From assembly GCA_947501555.1 (NCBI GenBank), contig CANMWG010000001.1:1798001-1862000 (forward strand): DNA of 64,000 nucleotides, written 5' to 3'. Numbering within the stretch: the first letter of the stretch is position 1; each line of letters opens with the position of its first letter. Source of the DNA: an uncultured Paracoccaceae bacterium (lineage in GTDB: Bacteria; Pseudomonadota; Alphaproteobacteria; Rhodobacterales; Rhodobacteraceae). The notes below the pieces were generated by a model. That model made no database searches. It was not told the origin of the DNA and saw nothing but the letters and a program-made list of their open reading frames with translations. Made by a program: the position numbers and the translations under genes. Below are positions 45,550 through 54,980 of this stretch, one piece after another.

Positions 45550-46181
45550 GACCGAAAGATACGCGAATACTGCGCCTTGTGTTGCATCGACGCTGTATCA
45601 ACCGCAAAAGTCGCAGATCCGATGTCATCCAATGAGGCGGCCAAAGCCTCTTGTCCGACCTCTGTGATTGTCGGGCCGAGGTCATGCAGGATACGTTGCC
45701 CTGCCGTCTGCCCCAAGGGCAAAAGCCGCTGTGCGCATTGCACAAGGTTGCCCACAAAGGCCTGCAACCAGACGTGCACGACAGGCTCTAACGGCAGATC
45801 GGCCAGTTTTGCGGCCCGTCCGACCGCCACCGGATAGGCCATATCTGGCAGATCAAAATCCCAAACCGCCCGGGTTGTTGCAGCGAAGGCCGCACCCTGC
45901 TGCATCGTCTCCATCTTGCGTTCCAAAGAGGGGGACAGCGCCGCTGCAAGTGCGGCAACGGGTACCACATCATCCGCAGTATGGGCCGCGCAGAGCAGGA
46001 TCGCGTCCGACCGCCCTGCCCCCTGCGCCAGAACGGCCTGCAGCCATGCGCTGAGGCTCTCGGCCTCTGACACATCCCCGCGGCTGACCGCACGTTCCAG
46101 CCCATGCGACCAGGCAAAGGCCCCTACTGGATAGGCCGGCGACAACCATTGGGTCAGCGTCAGCAGCTGTTCAATGCGCAT
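45546..46181 (-). CDS. ureF: urease accessory protein UreF
   Basis: A 211-residue helical protein with the UreF N-terminal pattern LLTLTQWLSPAYPVGAFAWS and GLERAVSRGDVSEAESL. It bridges UreD and UreG in the nickel-insertion complex. The start could be ATG 46181 or ATG 46199, and both overlap the His-rich 3' end of ureE. Confidence 0.92.
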   Translation of the reverse strand: MRIEQLLTLTQWLSPAYPVGAFAWSHGLERAVSRGDVSEAESLSAWLQAVLAQGAGRSDAILLCAAHTADDVVPVAALAAALSPSLERKMETMQQGAAFAATTRAVWDFDLPDMAYPVAVGRAAKLADLPLEPVVHVWLQAFVGNLVQCAQRLLPLGQTAGQRILHDLGPTITEVGQEALAASLDDIGSATFAVDTASMQHKAQYSRIFRS

Positions 46182-46629
46182 GTGCGTGGCTGTGATCATG
46201 GCCCATCGTGCGCCCATGCCCATAAGCCCCACCTTCGGGGTTAAAGGGCCCGTCAAAATCAGTGACCACCGCCCCTAATTGTTCCAGCATCGCACGCATC
46301 ACCTTTTCGCGCTGCACCACCAAAGCGTCCTGCAACATCGCGCAAGGGGCGTGCCGGTTGCCCACATGCCAAGCAAGTCGCACCAAATCACCGGTGACCT
46401 TCATCAGGGGCTCATCCGCCGCGACGACCTGAAATTGGCGTCCATCCTCAAGCACAAAGGTATCCCCGGCATTCACAGACGTGGTCTGCGGCAGGTCGAC
46501 CAGGAACGGCTCACCGCTCTTTGCCACCAGCCGTTTGCGGCGCAGCAGCCGGGCGTCATAGGTCAAGGACACCGTGTCATCTGGCGACCCATGGACGTGG
46601 TTGTGCAGATGGTACGCAGTTGCAGTCAT
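46171..46629 (-). CDS. ureE: urease accessory nickel chaperone UreE
   Basis: A 152-residue protein with UreE N-terminal features (RKRLVAKSGEPFLVDLP) and the C-terminal metal-binding domain (LAWHVGNRHAPC, LVVQREKVMRAMLEQLG). It ends in a short histidine-rich tail GHDHSHAHAH, which binds extra nickel. It overlaps the start of ureF by at least 11 bases. Confidence 0.93.
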   Translation of the reverse strand: MTATAYHLHNHVHGSPDDTVSLTYDARLLRRKRLVAKSGEPFLVDLPQTTSVNAGDTFVLEDGRQFQVVAADEPLMKVTGDLVRLAWHVGNRHAPCAMLQDALVVQREKVMRAMLEQLGAVVTDFDGPFNPEGGAYGHGRTMGHDHSHAHAH

Positions 46630-46632
46630 GGA

Positions 46633-47226
46633 TCAATTCGGCAGTTTTTCTAAAGAGACGTAGGTGTAAACTTCGTCATAATCATCGTTCTCTTCTGTGT
46701 AGGCGGCGAGCAGGCCAAGCCCCAGTTCTGGCAGATAGTGGATCTCTTCTCTGAATTCGTAGCCATCACCGACATAATCGATGTAGCCAATGATCAAGTC
46801 GTAACTGCAATCTCCATAGGTGGCGCGGGTCAACTCGCCCCAGCTATGGACCTGTTCTTCTTGAAAGAAGCCATCAAAATCACGTCCGGCCGTTTTCCCT
46901 TTCCAGCGCGCATTTGGCGATGGCACAGGCATTTCAGTTGCATTGACTGAATAGGAATAAGTGACGCGACTATCGGCAACTATCTTGCCATCTTCCATTT
47001 CAGAAGATTCCAAAACGTAGGTCCCCTGTCCCAACAGAAAGCGCGAGACATAACCATCTTCGTAATTCCCGATCATTTCGAGCACACCGGCCGAATGCGT
47101 CGTGACATCCTCAAATGTCCCATCGCTCATGGTGGCGCGGATACCAGTCGCAAGGTCGTCAGCCGCTGGACACTCGGCCAAGGCCGGTGTTGCAAGGCAG
47201 CAAAGTAAAAGCGGGCGTAAGATCAT
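46633..47226 (-). CDS. exported protein of unknown function in the urease cluster
   Basis: A 197-residue protein with a Sec signal peptide (MILRPLLLCCLATPALAECP). The mature part is acidic and beta-rich, for example FLLGQGTYVLESSEM and WGELTRATYGDCSYDLIIGY. Two or three cysteines (ECPAAD and YGDCSYD) may form a disulphide. I do not recognise a family. It lies 3 bases upstream of ureE and 101 bases downstream of the next gene, so it may be co-transcribed. Confidence 0.7.
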   Translation of the reverse strand: MILRPLLLCCLATPALAECPAADDLATGIRATMSDGTFEDVTTHSAGVLEMIGNYEDGYVSRFLLGQGTYVLESSEMEDGKIVADSRVTYSYSVNATEMPVPSPNARWKGKTAGRDFDGFFQEEQVHSWGELTRATYGDCSYDLIIGYIDYVGDGYEFREEIHYLPELGLGLLAAYTEENDDYDEVYTYVSLEKLPN

Positions 47227-47327
47227 GGGGCACTCCTAGCATCAGCTACGACGTCAGTCTACAGAACCCACCCACGCGCACAATGGGAAAGCCTGCGACA
47301 CCCAAGCCCGGATGCGATGCCCCAGTC

Positions 47328-47555
47328 TTAGTAGCCGTAGTGACCGAATGCACGCTCAACAGCTTCGGCGCGTGTCAGACCCTGGGCCGCGAGTTCTTCG
47401 TCAGTTGTGGCGTTCAGCTCTTCCAAAATGGCGTAGCTTGCGCTGCTTTTGATCATTGCGGTAAATGGTACGGCAATCGCGCTACCAATTTTCGAAAGCA
47501 GCTGGCCCAAGATTTCGCGGTTGGAAATCAGTGTATTATCAACAGTGTAGCTCAT
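47328..47555 (-). CDS. small DUF1127-related helical protein
   Basis: A 75-residue protein: a hydrophobic/amphipathic helix (ILGQLLSKIGSAIAVPF) and a C-terminal stretch TTDEELAAQGLTRAEAVERA, which resembles the DUF1127-like motif (SDAELAARGLTR) of Rhodobacterales. It lies between ureC and the ureE cluster. A GAGGTTTCCT ribosome binding site precedes it. Function unknown. The ORF is short but well formed. Confidence 0.6.
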   Translation of the reverse strand: MSYTVDNTLISNREILGQLLSKIGSAIAVPFTAMIKSSASYAILEELNATTDEELAAQGLTRAEAVERAFGHYGY

Positions 47556-47720
47556 TAGGAAACCTCGTTTATGGCGTTGTTTCCTCCCTACCTACAAGCT
47601 ACACCGCCCAGGCTGATCCTACAACGGCTGATCCTGCAAAACCCCTATGCAAATGCTGCATAGCAGCATTCACCAAAATTTAAGCTTTCTGTGAGGCCGT
47701 TGGCCAGCCAGCGGATTCCC

Positions 47721-49481
47721 TTAGAAAAGAAAATACCGCTGCGCCATTGGTAACTCTTGCGCGGGCTCGCAGGTCAGCAGCTCGCCATCGGCGCGCACTT
47801 CATAGGTTTCGGGGTTCACCTCAACATGGGGCATCGCGTCGTTCAGTTTCAGGTCCTTTTTCCCGATCCCGCGCGTATTCACCACAGGCAGGGTTTTCTT
47901 AGCCAGTCCCAAGGTTTCGCCAAGCCCCGCATCCTGCGCCGCCGCGCTGATAAAGCACACGGCAGAGTTTTCGACCGACCGCCCAAAGGCCCCAAACATA
48001 GGCCGCGTATAGACCGGCTGCGGCGTTGGGATGGATGCATTCGGATCACCCATCTGCGCGCAGACAATCGTGCCGCCCATCAAAACCATTTCAGGCTTTA
48101 CCCCAAAAAAGGCCGGGTTCCAAAGTACCAGATCGGCCCGCTTACCCACTTCGATTGAGCCCACATGGGTCGAAATCCCATGCGCAATCGCCGGGTTGAT
48201 CGTGTATTTCGCGATATAACGGCGCACACGCACGTTGTCATTGTCGCCGGTTTCTTCGGCCAGCGCACCGCGCTGCTTTTTCATCTTATCGGCAGTTTGC
48301 CATGTGCGGATCAGAACCTCGCCCACCCGGCCCATGGCCTGACTATCCGAGGCGATGATCGAAAACGCCCCCATGTCGTGCAGGATATCTTCGGCGGCGA
48401 TGGTTTCGCGGCGGATCCGGCTTTCGGCGAAGGCCACATCCTCGGGGATGGATTTATCGAGGTGATGGCAGACCATCAGCATATCAAGATGCTCATCCAC
48501 CGTGTTCACCGTAAACGGACGGGTCGGGTTGGTGGATGAGGGCAACACATGGGCTTCGCCACAAATTTTGATGATATCAGGGGCATGACCGCCGCCCGCG
48601 CCCTCTGTATGGAAGGCGTGGATCGTGCGGCCCTTCATGGCCCCCACCGTGTTTTCCACAAAACCGCTTTCGTTCAGCGTATCGGTGTGGATCATCACCT
48701 GCACGTCCAACGCATCGGCCACGGATAAGCAATTGTCGATGGCTGCAGGTGTGGTGCCCCAGTCTTCGTGCAGTTTCAGGCAGGACGCTCCACCCAGCAC
48801 TTGTTCTTCGAGTGGTGCCGCAAGCGAGGCGTTCCCCTTGCCCGCAAAGGCAAGGTTCATCGGAAACGCATCTGCCGATTGCAACATCCGCCCGATATGC
48901 CAAGGGCCTGGGGTACAGGTCGTGGCCAGCGTCCCATGCGCGGGCCCGGTGCCGCCGCCAATCATCGTGGTCAGACCCGAATGCAGCGCATCTTCGATCT
49001 GCTGCGGGCAGATAAAGTGAATATGGCTGTCGATCCCGCCTGCGGTCAGGATACGGCCTTCGCCCGCAATCGCCTCGGTGCCCGGTCCGATGATGATATC
49101 AACGCCCGGCTGCGTGTCGGGGTTGCCCGCCTTGCCAATGGCGACAATCGTGCCGTCCTTCAGGCCCACATCAGCCTTGACGATCCCTGTCCAATCGACA
49201 ATCAGCGCATTGGTGATCACCGTGTCAACGGCCCCTTCGGCGCGGGTGACCTGCGATTGACCCATCCCATCGCGGATCACCTTACCACCGCCGAACTTGA
49301 CCTCTTCGCCATACAAAAGCGCATTATCGCCCGAGCCACCTGTGGCGGCAGCACCGGCTTTTTCAGCGGTCAGATCGCGTTCAACTTCAATAATCAGATC
49401 AGTATCTGCAAGCCTGACACGGTCCCCCGTTGTGGGACCAAACATTGCGGCATAATCGGCACGCGAGATCGTGGCAGGCAT
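47721..49481 (-). CDS. ureC: urease subunit alpha
   Basis: A 586-residue nickel hydrolase. Visible ligands: HIHF in [14 protein letters not shown], the carbamylated Lys in [37 protein letters not shown], the catalytic CHHL and the Asp in [14 protein letters not shown]. It hydrolyses urea to ammonia and CO2. The protein is about 16-18 residues longer than usual because of an insertion at residues 39-56, between RDLT and YGEEVKFGG. It follows the H1-like gene with a 12-base gap. Confidence 0.97.
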   Translation of the reverse strand: MPATISRADYAAMFGPTTGDRVRLADTDLIIEVERDLTAEKAGAAATGGSGDNALLYGEEVKFGGGKVIRDGMGQSQVTRAEGAVDTVITNALIVDWTGIVKADVGLKDGTIVAIGKAGNPDTQPGVDIIIGPGTEAIAGEGRILTAGGIDSHIHFICPQQIEDALHSGLTTMIGGGTGPAHGTLATTCTPGPWHIGRMLQSADAFPMNLAFAGKGNASLAAPLEEQVLGGASCLKLHEDWGTTPAAIDNCLSVADALDVQVMIHTDTLNESGFVENTVGAMKGRTIHAFHTEGAGGGHAPDIIKICGEAHVLPSSTNPTRPFTVNTVDEHLDMLMVCHHLDKSIPEDVAFAESRIRRETIAAEDILHDMGAFSIIASDSQAMGRVGEVLIRTWQTADKMKKQRGALAEETGDNDNVRVRRYIAKYTINPAIAHGISTHVGSIEVGKRADLVLWNPAFFGVKPEMVLMGGTIVCAQMGDPNASIPTPQPVYTRPMFGAFGRSVENSAVCFISAAAQDAGLGETLGLAKKTLPVVNTRGIGKKDLKLNDAMPHVEVNPETYEVRADGELLTCEPAQELPMAQRYFLF

Positions 49482-49493
49482 AGGTGTCTCCGG

Positions 49494-50297
49494 TCAGTTT
49501 TTGGCGGGCGCCGTCTTGCCGTCCCAAGGGACGTCAGGCACCGTGATTTTCTTTGATTTTGTGGTAGGTGTCGCAGCAGGCGTTTCTGCTTTTTTCGGTG
49601 CCGTTTTTTTCGCAGGCGCAGGTGTTTTGGTCGCCGCAGGCTTTGACTTTGCTTTGGCGGCAGGTTTCGCCGCGCTTGGTTCTTTCACCACGGCCATTTT
49701 TGCAACTGGGGCCGCCTTGGCGGGGGCCTTTACAGCCGCTAGTTTTTCAGCAGGCGCGGCTTTCTTGGCCGCAGGTTTTTTCGAAGGGGTCGCTGCCTTC
49801 GGCGCTGCCTGTTTAGGTTTCGGCTTCGCTGCGACCGGTTCTTTCACAACGGCTAGCTTTGGCGTTGCAGCAGGCTTTGCCGCAGGTTTGGCTTTGGCCG
49901 GTGCAGGTGTCGCTGCCTTCGCTGGGATCGGGTCTTTCACCTCAGCCAACTTTGGTGCAGGCGCGACCTTAGGGGTCACCGCTTTCTTGGCCGGTTTCGC
50001 CTTTGCAGTTGCGGGCTTTGCAACTGCCGCTTTGACCACCTTTTCCTCGGTCTTCGCCTTGGTCTGCGTGCTGGCAGAAGGCGTTTTCTTTGCAGCGGGT
50101 TTCGCCTTAGTCACCTTGGGCTTGGCTGGTGCTTTGGCGCGCTTCGCAACAGGCGGTGTTGTCCCTGCCAATAGTGCTTTGGGTACAGAAAATGTCTGAT
50201 CTATGACCACATCGGCAAACCGCATTTGCTGACCGATAACGGCGCTGGTCATACGCAGCGCTTGGGCTGATAGAGTAAGTGTGAATGCAGGTGTCAT
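49494..50297 (-). CDS. Lys/Ala/Pro-rich histone-H1-like protein inside the urease operon
   Basis: A 267-residue protein. The first ~45 residues are of normal complexity (MTPAFTLTLSAQALRMTSAV, then GQQMRFADVVIDQTF). The rest is almost only Lys, Ala, Pro, Val and Thr, with four spaced variants of KLAxVKxP (KLAEVKDP, KLAVVKEP, KLAAVKAP, KMAVVKEP). The composition resembles eukaryotic histone H1 tails and bacterial AlgP/Hc1-like DNA-binding proteins. It is 112 bases downstream of ureB and 12 bases upstream of ureC, so it is co-transcribed. Role in urease or nucleoid binding is unknown. Confidence 0.65.
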   Translation of the reverse strand: MTPAFTLTLSAQALRMTSAVIGQQMRFADVVIDQTFSVPKALLAGTTPPVAKRAKAPAKPKVTKAKPAAKKTPSASTQTKAKTEEKVVKAAVAKPATAKAKPAKKAVTPKVAPAPKLAEVKDPIPAKAATPAPAKAKPAAKPAATPKLAVVKEPVAAKPKPKQAAPKAATPSKKPAAKKAAPAEKLAAVKAPAKAAPVAKMAVVKEPSAAKPAAKAKSKPAATKTPAPAKKTAPKKAETPAATPTTKSKKITVPDVPWDGKTAPAKN

Positions 50298-50409
50298 CTT
50301 TGCTCCCTTTTGGGCAGAGTTACAATTGCATCAACCATAACGTGTTTTTCTCCGCAATGCAGCATTTTTCTGCAGCGCAGCATTTCACACATTATGGACC
50401 GCTTTTGCG

Positions 50410-50715
50410 TCACAGATCACCCATCACCTTGCCGTTAAACCCAAAGACACGGCGCGCACCCGAAATCGGGATCAGCGACACCTCGCGACGTTGCCCCGGC
50501 TCAAACCGCACGGCCGTTCCGGCCGCAATGTCCAACCGCATGCCGTGTGCAGCATCCCGGTCAAAGTCGAGACCCGGGTTGGTCTCGGCAAAATGGAAAT
50601 GTGATCCGACTTGCACCGGGCGATCCCCGGTATTGGCGACCTCTAAAACGCGTACTTCTGCGCCGCCATTCAGCACATGATGGCCCTCTGCTACGATCAC
50701 TTCACCGGGTTTCAT
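50410..50715 (-). CDS. ureB: urease subunit beta
   Basis: A 101-residue protein with the urease beta pattern [20 protein letters not shown], then [19 protein letters not shown] and [20 protein letters not shown]. It packs against UreC in the urease trimer. The gene order gamma-beta-alpha is conserved except for the H1-like gene between beta and alpha. Confidence 0.97.
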   Translation of the reverse strand: MKPGEVIVAEGHHVLNGGAEVRVLEVANTGDRPVQVGSHFHFAETNPGLDFDRDAAHGMRLDIAAGTAVRFEPGQRREVSLIPISGARRVFGFNGKVMGDL

Positions 50716-50748
50716 CAGCAGTCCCCTTTGTCATTTGGCACATTATTT

Positions 50749-51051
50749 TCAACGGATTGGGTCATGCACGGTGACCAACTTTGTTCCATCCGGGAACGTC
50801 GCCTCGACCTGCACCTCGTGGATCATATCGGCTATCCCGTCCATTACTTGATCGCGGCTGATGACCTGAGCTCCCGCTTCCATCATATCCGCAACCGACC
50901 GGCCATCACGCGCCCCTTCCACCACCGCATCGGTGATCAATGCAATCGCCTCGGGATAATTGAGCTTCACGCCGCGGTTTAACCGTTTGCGGGCCACTTC
51001 GGCAGCCATAGCGATCAACAGCTTGTCTTTTTCGCGAGGGGTCAGTTGCAT
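50749..51051 (-). CDS. ureA: urease subunit gamma
   Basis: A 100-residue protein, [20 protein letters not shown] followed by [30 protein letters not shown] and [19 protein letters not shown], a complete match to UreA. The start lies 4 bases after ureD; the longer open frame reads into ureD. It forms part of the structural urease with UreB and UreC. Confidence 0.97.
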   Translation of the reverse strand: MQLTPREKDKLLIAMAAEVARKRLNRGVKLNYPEAIALITDAVVEGARDGRSVADMMEAGAQVISRDQVMDGIADMIHEVQVEATFPDGTKLVTVHDPIR

Positions 51052-51055
51052 TCTC

Positions 51056-51964
51056 TCAAAGTCTCCAAACACGTGGGATCGGCGCTGTGGACAGCGCCTC
51101 AACAACAGGGATTAACTGTTTTCGCAGCGCAAAGCCATCATTTGCCAGCATCCGAACCAACAAGAGGTCATCACGGATCAAACTGGCACCGCTGGACCCA
51201 TCCAACGTGAGGCGATCCGCAAAAGCGGCGGCCTGCGGACTAGCAAGAACAACCGTCGCCATGGCACCGGCACCACCCGCGATCGCAGCCTGTTGCATCA
51301 AGGCCTTTGCGTCACCGATCAGTCGCACAGCATCTGCAAAGACCAATGAATCGTCCCGCCAGATCCGCCATTGATCAGACAGGTGCAGATGATCAACCGT
51401 TTCACCCATCGCGACTCGGCCGAAAATAATCGGCTCGACCAAAAGCGCGCTGGCATCGGACGCAAGCCGCACATTCAAACGCCGGTTCAGAGCGGCCTGG
51501 TCAAATAGGATCGTTTCCTGCGGCAGCCAATCGATCCGGCCGCTTGGGCCGACATCTAAAGTCACATTGCTTTGCGCGATCTGGTCCGGCTGGGCGCGGT
51601 AAGCACGCTCTGCCGCTTGGGAGGATAGGACGACATGCGCGCCGGTTTGCGCCGTCACATCGATCTGCATTCTGTCCCCGCCGGTCAGCCCACCTGCGGT
51701 ATTCAGGAAAACGGTATCAAGCGCATTGCCACGGACCTTGGGGAACAGCGCCTTGAGCGATCCTTCCTGGCGCAGGTTCGCAATGACGGTCTGATCACCG
51801 CGCCTTTTGGCCTGCAAACGCAACGCACCTTGGGCACGCGGCGCCAAAGGACGTGCGTCAGCGGTTTGGATTTCGGCAGCGTATGTAATTGCTCTGTCCT
51901 GATGATCGCGTCTACCCGGGCGAAATTGCCAAAGAAACAGGCAAAGTGACCAGAGGCAGGCCAT
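51056..51964 (-). CDS. ureD: urease accessory protein UreD
   Basis: A protein of up to 302 residues with UreD features [46 protein letters not shown] and RWRL at the end. It scaffolds nickel insertion into apo-urease with UreF and UreG. No internal start codon is available for the conserved part, so ATG 51964 is used, although its ribosome binding site is weak. It is the first gene of the operon. Confidence 0.9.
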   Translation of the reverse strand: MACLWSLCLFLWQFRPGRRDHQDRAITYAAEIQTADARPLAPRAQGALRLQAKRRGDQTVIANLRQEGSLKALFPKVRGNALDTVFLNTAGGLTGGDRMQIDVTAQTGAHVVLSSQAAERAYRAQPDQIAQSNVTLDVGPSGRIDWLPQETILFDQAALNRRLNVRLASDASALLVEPIIFGRVAMGETVDHLHLSDQWRIWRDDSLVFADAVRLIGDAKALMQQAAIAGGAGAMATVVLASPQAAAFADRLTLDGSSGASLIRDDLLLVRMLANDGFALRKQLIPVVEALSTAPIPRVWRL

Positions 51965-52021
51965 ATAAATAGATCAACTTCCCTACTCCGCCAATCAATT
52001 CGCACAAAATTCAGGCAAAAC

Positions 52022-52050
52022 AAACAAAAAGGGGCACCCGAAGGTGCCCC
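52022..52050 (-). terminator. Rho-independent terminator of the beta-helix gene
   Basis: On the minus strand GGGGCACC-TTCG-GGTGCCCC is followed by TTTTTGTTTTG, a UUCG-type tetraloop stem with a T-run. It separates the beta-helix gene from the urease operon. Confidence 0.92.
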
Positions 52051-52073
52051 ACACATCCCGAATTTTCGATGCG

Positions 52074-54362
52074 TTAGACAGTTTCATCCATGCGCACCTG
52101 ATAGCGCACACTGCCCTTGACCGCGACAGGCCAGTTCAGATGGACAGACCGAAGATCTGCGCCTTGCTCTCCTTCAGCCCAAGGGAAATCATACTGTCGG
52201 TTATCACTGGCGTTGGTAATTTGCCCCATGGGTGTGACGCTTTCCACGGTTTTTGCCACCCCTTGAAACGGAAGGCTGTCGCCGGTTTGCATGACCCATG
52301 TCGTTGCCTCGGTTGATTGGGTATGCGTCAATGAAACAGGGTTGGACACTGGTTCATTCACATTATGAAAGGTATTTGCACTAAATTCAAAGCTGCGCGT
52401 CCGGCCATAGTCGAGATCCGCAAAGGTCGTATCGACGTTTTCCACCCTATCGATCCGACCGTTGAGCGAACGGAAAACGTTTCCGACCACAGAAAATCCA
52501 TTGATGTAATGATTGGGGCCATACGGCTTGATCACAATGAAATTGAACCAGGCGGCCACATCATTTGTGGTGAACATGTTGCCTGTGATCGTCAGCCCAC
52601 CAAAGGAAAACTGGGTGCCCAACGCAGGTGAGCTAGAATGCTCATTCGTCCATTCGATGAAGTTATTGTCGCAATAGTTGCCGGTGAAAATGCTTTTCGG
52701 ATTGGGAAGTGTGATCACGATACCCCCCTTCCGCAAGCCATTGACCTCATCATCTCCGTGGAACCAGTGGTTGCCTGCGATCAAACTTCCTGATCCAGCG
52801 AGAACGCAGAAATGCATGAATTTGCTGGTGCGGTTGTTACGCACTTTCACATCATTTGCGTTTGCATTGAAACCAATGGTCGTTCGATCGGCAACAGGCA
52901 CCGACTGCTCGTCAGAAATCAAGTTGCAGCGATCAATCATCATCCCCTGACAACCGCGTCCGGGTGATGTAATCCCGCGATCCTTCGGCCGGTTGATATA
53001 GCAATCGCGCACATGAAAGGTGAACCCTTCAGGGGCCATCATGATCCCACTTGCGATTCCAAGCCCTTGAAACTCGATATCATCGATAATGAATTGGCTG
53101 AACTTCACGTATCCGGAAAAGTCGAGCATGTATTTGAACCGGGTAAAGGTGAAGACCTGCGTGCCCTCGGCATCAAAAAGCGGACGGCTAAGCTCCAGCG
53201 TCTGGGCGCTGACATTGACAGAGGTCACATAAATCTCGCGTCCCACGCCATTGCCTTGGACCAATGACCCAACTGGAATGTTCCCGGCATCAACGACATT
53301 CGTCAGACGATTGTCATCGCTTGTGGAATAGGTGGCTTGGGATGTCACCTCGGTTGTGTCCCATACCGCCCCATCTTCAGGCTGAAAATGCCCATTCCGG
53401 ATGACCCGGCGGGTCTCAAACCGGTCGCTACTGGGGTCACAGGCCTGCATATCCACGGGTTCCGTCAGCAGGATGCGGCGACCACAAAGGTTAAGCGACT
53501 CGTGATCTGCAAAATTGATCAACGCCTGATAGGCCTTCTTGAAGGCGGTCTCTTCGTCCTGAAACGCATCGAGGTAGATGTTATAATCATAATCCCGCTG
53601 CAGAATAAAATGGAAATCAGGGGCCTGCACGATCCGCCCGATAAAACGCACCGGGCTTTGCATGCTCACGTTTTCGGCCAGCAGATAATCGCCCTCGGGG
53701 ACAATGACGGTCCGCCCATCAGCAGCATTGTCTGCCGCATCAAAGGCAGCACTATCGTCAGTGACACCATCCCCTTTGGCACCATAATCACGCACATCCA
53801 CAAGGCCAACAAGATCGCGGGTGAACACCGATGTGATGTCTTCAATCTCGATATCATCGATCCGAACAAGACCGCCATTGTCCCCTGTCAGATCAACACC
53901 AATATGGCCATAGTTGGCATCTGTCCAAACCATATCAACGCCAGTACGGTCCGCTGTGGCAATAATCGCGCTGATCTCAACGACTTCGCCGTAGGTGGTC
54001 AATAGGGTCGAAGGACCGGTTTCGGTCAGACCTGTCGCCTGCGCCCCACCAGCAAGGCCAGCCCAACCAGCAATGCGCACAGAAGGCAACGGGCCCGCAA
54101 CGGCTTTGACACGGGCCGTGACACGCAAATAGCACCCAGGCAGGATCGGCGTTTCGCCCATATAGCGGACTTTTGTGACGCTGTCGGCCTTTAGCACCTC
54201 AAGGCAACCTGCAAAATCCTGATCGGCGGCCACAAACACGCCCGATCCACTGATGGCATAGGTGTCCGATCCCGGCGTGCCATCCCCGCTGGACCAAATG
54301 CTAAGCCCGGCGGAAAAGGGCAAAGGTTGAAATACAATACCGTCCGTGATCGCCTTGTTCAT
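52074..54362 (-). CDS. large right-handed beta-helix (pectate-lyase-like) protein
   Basis: A 762-residue protein. The start MNKAITDGIVFQPLPF is taken instead of an upstream ATG that has no clear ribosome binding site. The first ~200 residues form a beta-rich sandwich. The middle part begins with VDVRDYGAKGDGVTDDSAAF, the pectate_lyase_3 signature, and continues with parallel beta-helix coils such as HVRDCYINRPKDRGI, GMMIDRCNLIS and NVKVRNNRT. There is no signal peptide. It may be a polysaccharide-degrading enzyme, an adhesin or a tailspike-like protein. A role cannot be assigned. Confidence 0.75.
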   Translation of the reverse strand: MNKAITDGIVFQPLPFSAGLSIWSSGDGTPGSDTYAISGSGVFVAADQDFAGCLEVLKADSVTKVRYMGETPILPGCYLRVTARVKAVAGPLPSVRIAGWAGLAGGAQATGLTETGPSTLLTTYGEVVEISAIIATADRTGVDMVWTDANYGHIGVDLTGDNGGLVRIDDIEIEDITSVFTRDLVGLVDVRDYGAKGDGVTDDSAAFDAADNAADGRTVIVPEGDYLLAENVSMQSPVRFIGRIVQAPDFHFILQRDYDYNIYLDAFQDEETAFKKAYQALINFADHESLNLCGRRILLTEPVDMQACDPSSDRFETRRVIRNGHFQPEDGAVWDTTEVTSQATYSTSDDNRLTNVVDAGNIPVGSLVQGNGVGREIYVTSVNVSAQTLELSRPLFDAEGTQVFTFTRFKYMLDFSGYVKFSQFIIDDIEFQGLGIASGIMMAPEGFTFHVRDCYINRPKDRGITSPGRGCQGMMIDRCNLISDEQSVPVADRTTIGFNANANDVKVRNNRTSKFMHFCVLAGSGSLIAGNHWFHGDDEVNGLRKGGIVITLPNPKSIFTGNYCDNNFIEWTNEHSSSPALGTQFSFGGLTITGNMFTTNDVAAWFNFIVIKPYGPNHYINGFSVVGNVFRSLNGRIDRVENVDTTFADLDYGRTRSFEFSANTFHNVNEPVSNPVSLTHTQSTEATTWVMQTGDSLPFQGVAKTVESVTPMGQITNASDNRQYDFPWAEGEQGADLRSVHLNWPVAVKGSVRYQVRMDETV

Positions 54363-54498
54363 CGTGAAGTCCTCTTTGACAGCTGAATGAAAAAGCCCCG
54401 CCAAATACGCGAGGCCACCAGCGGTAAGAGGTACGCAAGATTTCTAAAGAGCCACTGAGACAACCGTCACGGTGCGCAGCGCAACAGATGGCAAGCGG

Positions 54499-54906
54499 TC
54501 AGGCCCCGACATCAGGCGCGGGCAGTAATTGCACCCCATTGATTTGCCATCCGGCCTCTGTCTCAATCATCTGATAATCCAGCAAATGCAGGTTGCCTGC
54601 AGCATCACGGATCATCACCTTTTGCCACAGCAACCCTGCGATTTCACGCAGCTCAAGGAATTGCACATCCGCGTTGTCCCAGACCATCGGATAGCCACGC
54701 TGGACCATCATCCCAAAATTGTCCGGACTACCAAACATGCCTTTGATATTGGGGCTGGCATATTGCCAAGCGGCCGCGACATCGCGATCGTTGAAAGCCT
54801 GCAGTTGGTTCCCAATGGTCTCTTCAACCGCATCTGCATCCTGCGCAAACGCGGGACCTACGGCGCACCACACGGCCAAAACCACGGCAATCAAACGTCC
54901 CATCAC
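54499..54906 (-). CDS. exported DUF4864 protein
   Basis: A 135-residue protein with a signal peptide (MMGRLIAVVLAVWCAVGPAF, cleavage after AQD) and the DUF4864 pattern: AFNDRDVAAAWQYASPNIKG, FGSPDNFGMMVQRGYPMVW and a terminal GWQINGVQLLPAP. The family is exported and has no known function. An inverted repeat lies 11 bases before its start. Confidence 0.85.
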   Translation of the reverse strand: MMGRLIAVVLAVWCAVGPAFAQDADAVEETIGNQLQAFNDRDVAAAWQYASPNIKGMFGSPDNFGMMVQRGYPMVWDNADVQFLELREIAGLLWQKVMIRDAAGNLHLLDYQMIETEAGWQINGVQLLPAPDVGA

Positions 54907-54917
54907 ATCGTCTCCTG

Positions 54918-54936
54918 ATCTATCTATAGGATAGAT
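54918..54936. promoter_or_regulatory. inverted repeat upstream of the DUF4864 gene
   Basis: Seven-base arms ATCTATC and GATAGAT around TATAG lie 11-30 bases upstream of the DUF4864 start and could be an operator overlapping the promoter. Confidence 0.3.
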
Positions 54937-54980
54937 ACGGGCAAACAGGCCGATTGGTTCGTTATTATTGGCGCTTGACG

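Noticed and set aside
49471-50199. 242-codon plus-strand frame opposite the H1-like gene
   Set aside because: Its Ala/Phe/Gly composition is the reverse complement of the Lys/Ala/Pro codons. It looks like a membrane protein only because of this bias. The minus-strand gene fits the operon direction.
52074-54362. Prophage tail-fibre region
   Set aside because: No integrase, capsid, terminase or other phage gene is near; neighbours are housekeeping and urease genes.
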